This document shows positions 59,881 to 64,000 of a DNA stretch of 64,000 nucleotides, piece by piece. The translations under genes and the position numbers were made by a program. Under the pieces are notes generated by a model. The model did no database searches, had not been told where the DNA came from, and saw only the letters and a program-made list of their open reading frames with translations. Source of the DNA: Bettongia penicillata ogilbyi (taxonomy: Eukaryota > Chordata > Mammalia > Diprotodontia > Potoroidae). The stretch lies in NCBI GenBank assembly GCA_023548195.1, contig JAJHZJ010000808.1, forward strand, positions 6,812,389 to 6,876,388. Direction: 5' to 3'. The stretch's first letter is position 1; the number at the start of each line of letters is the position of its first letter.

Positions 59881-60157
59881 CATCATAAAGTACCAAATTG
59901 CCCCATATCTCTGGGGCCATTACTGAGTCTCAATGGATTCTCATTCTTTAATAAGATCTTTTTGCTCATTTGAAAGTAGTGTTTTGAAAAATTTATTAAG
60001 AATTTCAAATACCACAGAAACAATTTCTAGACAGTAACTTCTGCAAACATCATTAAATAGTAGTGCCAGATGAAATTAGTTTGCAAATATAGAGTATCCA
60101 TTTCTCTAGAATTTAATTCTGAACTTTCTCCAGTATGTCTTCCTTACCCTGTAAATT

Positions 60158-60535
60158 AGCTCTCGCCCTGGACTCCTTGCACTAGAAGTATCCTCTGCCT
60201 TTCTAACCTCTCCCTCTGATTGGTTGGTTCCTCTCAGAACTTCCATTTTAAGGAGGACTCCCAGGTCAGCCATATCTTCATTCCTCACCAGGTTGCATTG
60301 TTAACTCTCCTGACTTTCTCTGCCATGCCACAGAAACCTCTTCATCCTGAAATTTCACTCTAGCCCTGGATTTCACAAACTGTAAATACCCTCTGAGAAT
60401 GTAGCCTTTTTTTTCTGATTTGCTGGTTATTTCCAGAAGTTCCATGTTAAGGAATATTCACAGGCTAGCTATGTCTTTATTGCTCTGGAGGCTGTTTTCC
60501 TGACTCTCTGTAGTGTTTCTATCGCGTCCCATGTC
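60158..60535 (+). repeat. Diverged two-unit tandem duplication, ~195-bp period
   Basis: Unit 1 starts at ctctcgccctgg (60160) and unit 2 at cactctagccctgg (60355). Shared order: taccctctg/atcctctg, tctgattggttggtt/tctgatttgctggtt, agaacttccattttaagga/agaagttccatgttaagga, ccaggtcagccatatcttcattcctc/acaggctagctatgtctttattgctc, tcctgactttctctg/tcctgactctctgt. About 25-30% diverged by eye. Tandem U3-type repeats of an old LTR are one possibility. Confidence 0.7.
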
Positions 60536-61234
60536 CCCATGTGGGTATTGTCCTCTACTCCCCCTTTATATGCTATCTTTTCCCATTCAATTGTAAGATC
60601 ATGCTTTGTTTCTGTTAATGTTTTTATTCCCACCTCTTATTCAAGTGTCATTTAGTAAATGTCCTTTAACAGCCTTGACAGGGGAACCGTCCAGTTCTGA
60701 AATTCTGCATTTGAAAACCCAAACTTTCAAACTTGAAAGCATGGCGAAAATAAAAACAAACACCAATCATTTAGTAAATCCTTGTTGATTTGACTTGACA
60801 ATACTTTATATAGATCAAGTGTGCTTTCCCATTCAGTCTCACTTGATTTGCATATGTTTTAAACCTAAAAGCAACATTCTCTTTTACAGTGGGAACATGG
60901 AAAAGATACTCATATTTAAATTAAGGCCCTATAAATATGTTCTAGATCATTCAGAATAAAATAATTGCTTTCTATCAAAATGTATTGGGAGCAAACCGAA
61001 TTATCCATATTAAATTAAATCTCAATTAACTTAAACCCAGCATGATTTAACATTCAATCAATGGACATTTTGGCTGTCTTCCACTTTGATTATTGAGAAC
61101 ATGATAATGTGATGCTAGAAATTTATTCTAGAAAACTAATTTCTAAGACACATTCTGGGATCAGTGTATTTTCTGTGGCAGTATAAGTTAAGAAAATATT
61201 TGGCTAAATTTTTAAAAGGCAGAAAAGTACAATT
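60536..61234. other. No gene recognised
   Basis: An L2-like scrap at 60560-60620 ('tttatatgctatcttttcccattcaattgtaag'). Otherwise unassigned. Confidence 0.35.
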
Positions 61235-61345
61235 GAAAGAGATTGGCTTAGAATTAGGGGACCTTGGATTTGCCATTTATTAATTTTGTGACCTTATTTC
61301 CTCATCTGAAAATGAATTGCTTGAACCAGATGACCTGAAATATCC
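61235..61345 (+). mobile_element. MIR fragment
   Basis: 'gattggcttagaattaggggacc', 'tcctcatctgaaaatgaattgcttgaaccagatgacc'. Confidence 0.55.
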
Positions 61346-62957
61346 TATCCAAGTAAGAAATCAGCTATTCATACTCATATTCATGATCAAACACTTCCTA
61401 GTTTGTATGATTACAGTTGATTAGCTTCTATTTCTGATTCTTTCATCAATTAAATGGAGATAATATTTGCATTATATATCTCAATAGCATTATTAAGAAA
61501 GTTCCTTAAAATCTTAATGTTTTAAACATATATCATAATTACAATAAATTACAGTACCATTTAATCAGAGCTATATTGGAAATGATGACCCTAAGGCACC
61601 ATAAAACTTTCATCAAAGATTCATTTTATTCATTTGTAGTAGACTCAGATTAGAAAGTATAAAAGTAATTGTATAAACATTATCAGCAAAACTTCCATCG
61701 CATCCTACTTTTGTGTGCTCTGATGACTTGGCAATGGTTCTTGGTTCTAAAAGTCTATGTCATCAGAACAGGGTCATTGATAACTTTTCCCAATCTGGAA
61801 ATGCTTCTAGAATGGTCTTGGTGATAAATATTTTTTTCTAAGGACTAGATGAACTATTTGCCAAGAGGCTCATCACTAGCACTTAGGAGGAAATTCTTTG
61901 ATTATGGAAATCCAAGGGAAAATACATAAAATATCTTTCATCCCTTTTATTTCTGCATTGTCATTTGGCAGAGTGGTAGAAAAGGAGATGGAAGGAGAAT
62001 CAAGTAGACCATTTACTAGCATTACCTTAATTATAAGCACTTTAAATTTGAGATCCTTGTCCAGTTATTGAATGGACATATTATGGGAGCAATAAAATTA
62101 TATCCATCTTGACACTTACCAGAAGGCAAAAGAAATCTTTTTTCTAAATGCTAAATGCCAAAGGCATTTCTTGGAAAGGTACATAGAGAAGCAATAGTGT
62201 GGGTATTATCATACATTCCAATACAAGAAAAATCTTTCATGGGATGTTACAATTTTCTATCACAGTAGTGATCATAAGCATTGGAGGAAAAAAAAAGAGA
62301 CCATCTCTGGAAAGAATTTCAGCTTTTCTAGTATTTGTTCCAGAGGACAAAGAAGCAGAGAAATTAGAATGAGGACTTGAAAATATCCTTCAAATTAAAT
62401 CAACATTTGTCTTTCAAGAAGAGAGTTACTGGACATAGTGAATACTTCAAAAAAATGAAAAGTGAGTGATTATATTTTAAATCATAGTAAATAATTGTTT
62501 AACAAGGTAGGTGTCATTTAAAAAGATCTGATATCTGTGTACAATCAGATTACTTATTAGCCAAATTAAAGATAAAAATAAATGTTAAACTATAAGAAAT
62601 TATAAACATAAAGAATGTATATTGACATAGCTAACCTAATTTCCTGAAGATTTTTAACTGTCATATATCAGTTTCCTTAGTGATGAGACCAAAAGATCTT
62701 AGACGGTGTCTTGGTCAGCAAAGGCATAATCTGTCCAAGAATAGAAATATGGCAGTTAAGTCTGTTATCATTTTATGCATGTATGAGATATTATTGGAAG
62801 GCATGGTAGAAAATTATGAGCATATCCCAACAAAAAATATAGAAGTTATGGGTAAAAAAATAATAAAAAAGCATAGTTAAAATCCCAGTGAAAGAAAATT
62901 ATCCCAAGGATGAACATAGAAAGAAGAGAAACAGATTGAAAAAAATGAAAAAAGATT
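61346..62957. other. No gene recognised
   Basis: AT-rich single-copy-looking sequence upstream of the DYNLRB1 insertion site. A 66-codon frame at 62680-62880 has no recognised motif. Confidence 0.45.
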
Positions 62958-62970
62958 TGTAAGGAGTTTT
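62958..62970. repeat. Target-site duplication, 3'-tail side of DYNLRB1 retrocopy
   Basis: The 13-mer tgtaaggagtttt sits directly beside the T-run (minus-strand A-tail) and recurs exactly at 63716-63728 on the other side of the insert. Confidence 0.85.
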
Positions 62971-63761
<791 letters not shown>

Positions 63762-63901
63762 TTATGCTACACAAGGGAGTAGACATTGAATTAAAGAATA
63801 TAAAGAAGGGAAGGGCTTATTAAGACCAAGATATCTCAATAAGGGCAACATACCAGAAGCTTGTGTGTGTATGTGTGTATATGTTGTGTATCCTTAACAG
63901 G

Positions 63902-64000
63902 GCATTTAGGTAGCACAGTCGATAGAGTGCCAGGCCTGTAGTCAAGAAGACCCATCTTTGTGAGTTCAAATTTGGTTTCAGACACTTATGAGCTATGTGA
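63902..64000 (+). mobile_element. WSINE-type SINE, cut by window end
   Basis: 'atttaggtagcacagtcgatagagtgccaggcctgtagtc', gagttcaaatt, 'gacacttatgagctatgtga'. Only the tRNA-like head and start of the core are inside the window. Confidence 0.75.

Overview
The window is mammalian nuclear DNA, and its repeats point to a marsupial. It is AT-rich and has no dense coding. It is packed with tRNA-headed SINEs carrying RTE/BovB-type tails (WSINE/SINE1-like), MIR-family core-SINEs in both orientations, L2 and CR1/L3-like LINE tails, L1 3' ends of the marsupial type, and several ORF1-only 'half-L1' (HAL1-like) elements. Species cannot be fixed from sequence alone. Family names are recognised by eye; no library search was run.

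Layout. 1-37 kb: intergenic or intronic DNA with L2, MIR, L1 3'-end and SINE fragments. It includes a hairpin hAT-like MITE (7469-7653), an L2 copy that still shows reverse-transcriptase-domain codons (11060-11875), a 370-bp (GA)n tract (14957-15330), a decayed acidic-protein reading frame that may be a pseudogene (17400-17930), a short open segment bounded by splice-like signals (23336-23420), and a (TTCC)n tract (28449-28561). 36.2-47.4 kb: an L1 3' end split by a SINE, then two near-full-length HAL1-like elements in opposite orientation (37650-40611 plus, 44585-47402 minus), each with target-site duplications. 47.9-59.2 kb: old minus-strand L1 debris, an internally deleted L1/HAL1 copy, and a third, older HAL1-like element on the plus strand. 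59.2-64 kb: L2/MIR debris, a diverged ~195-bp tandem duplication, and a processed retrocopy of DYNLRB1 (dynein light chain roadblock-type 1) at 62971-63715.

The only reading frame I would defend as a conserved cellular protein is the DYNLRB1 retrocopy (63372-63662, minus). It is 96 codons, uninterrupted, has 5' and 3' UTR sequence and an A-tail, and is flanked by a 13-bp target-site duplication. The other sizeable open frame is HAL1-like ORF1 (45858-46793, minus), which is nearly intact but shifted at both ends.

No host multi-exon gene, RNA gene, CRISPR or operon could be supported. The window records layered retrotransposition: L1-type machinery moved the DYNLRB1 mRNA and the ORF1-only elements, and RTE-type machinery presumably moved the SINEs. 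The most informative observations are the intact retrogene, a probable 3' transduction behind one HAL1-like element, and different microsatellites grown at the same site of two HAL1-like copies. I found nothing that amounts to a new multi-gene system.
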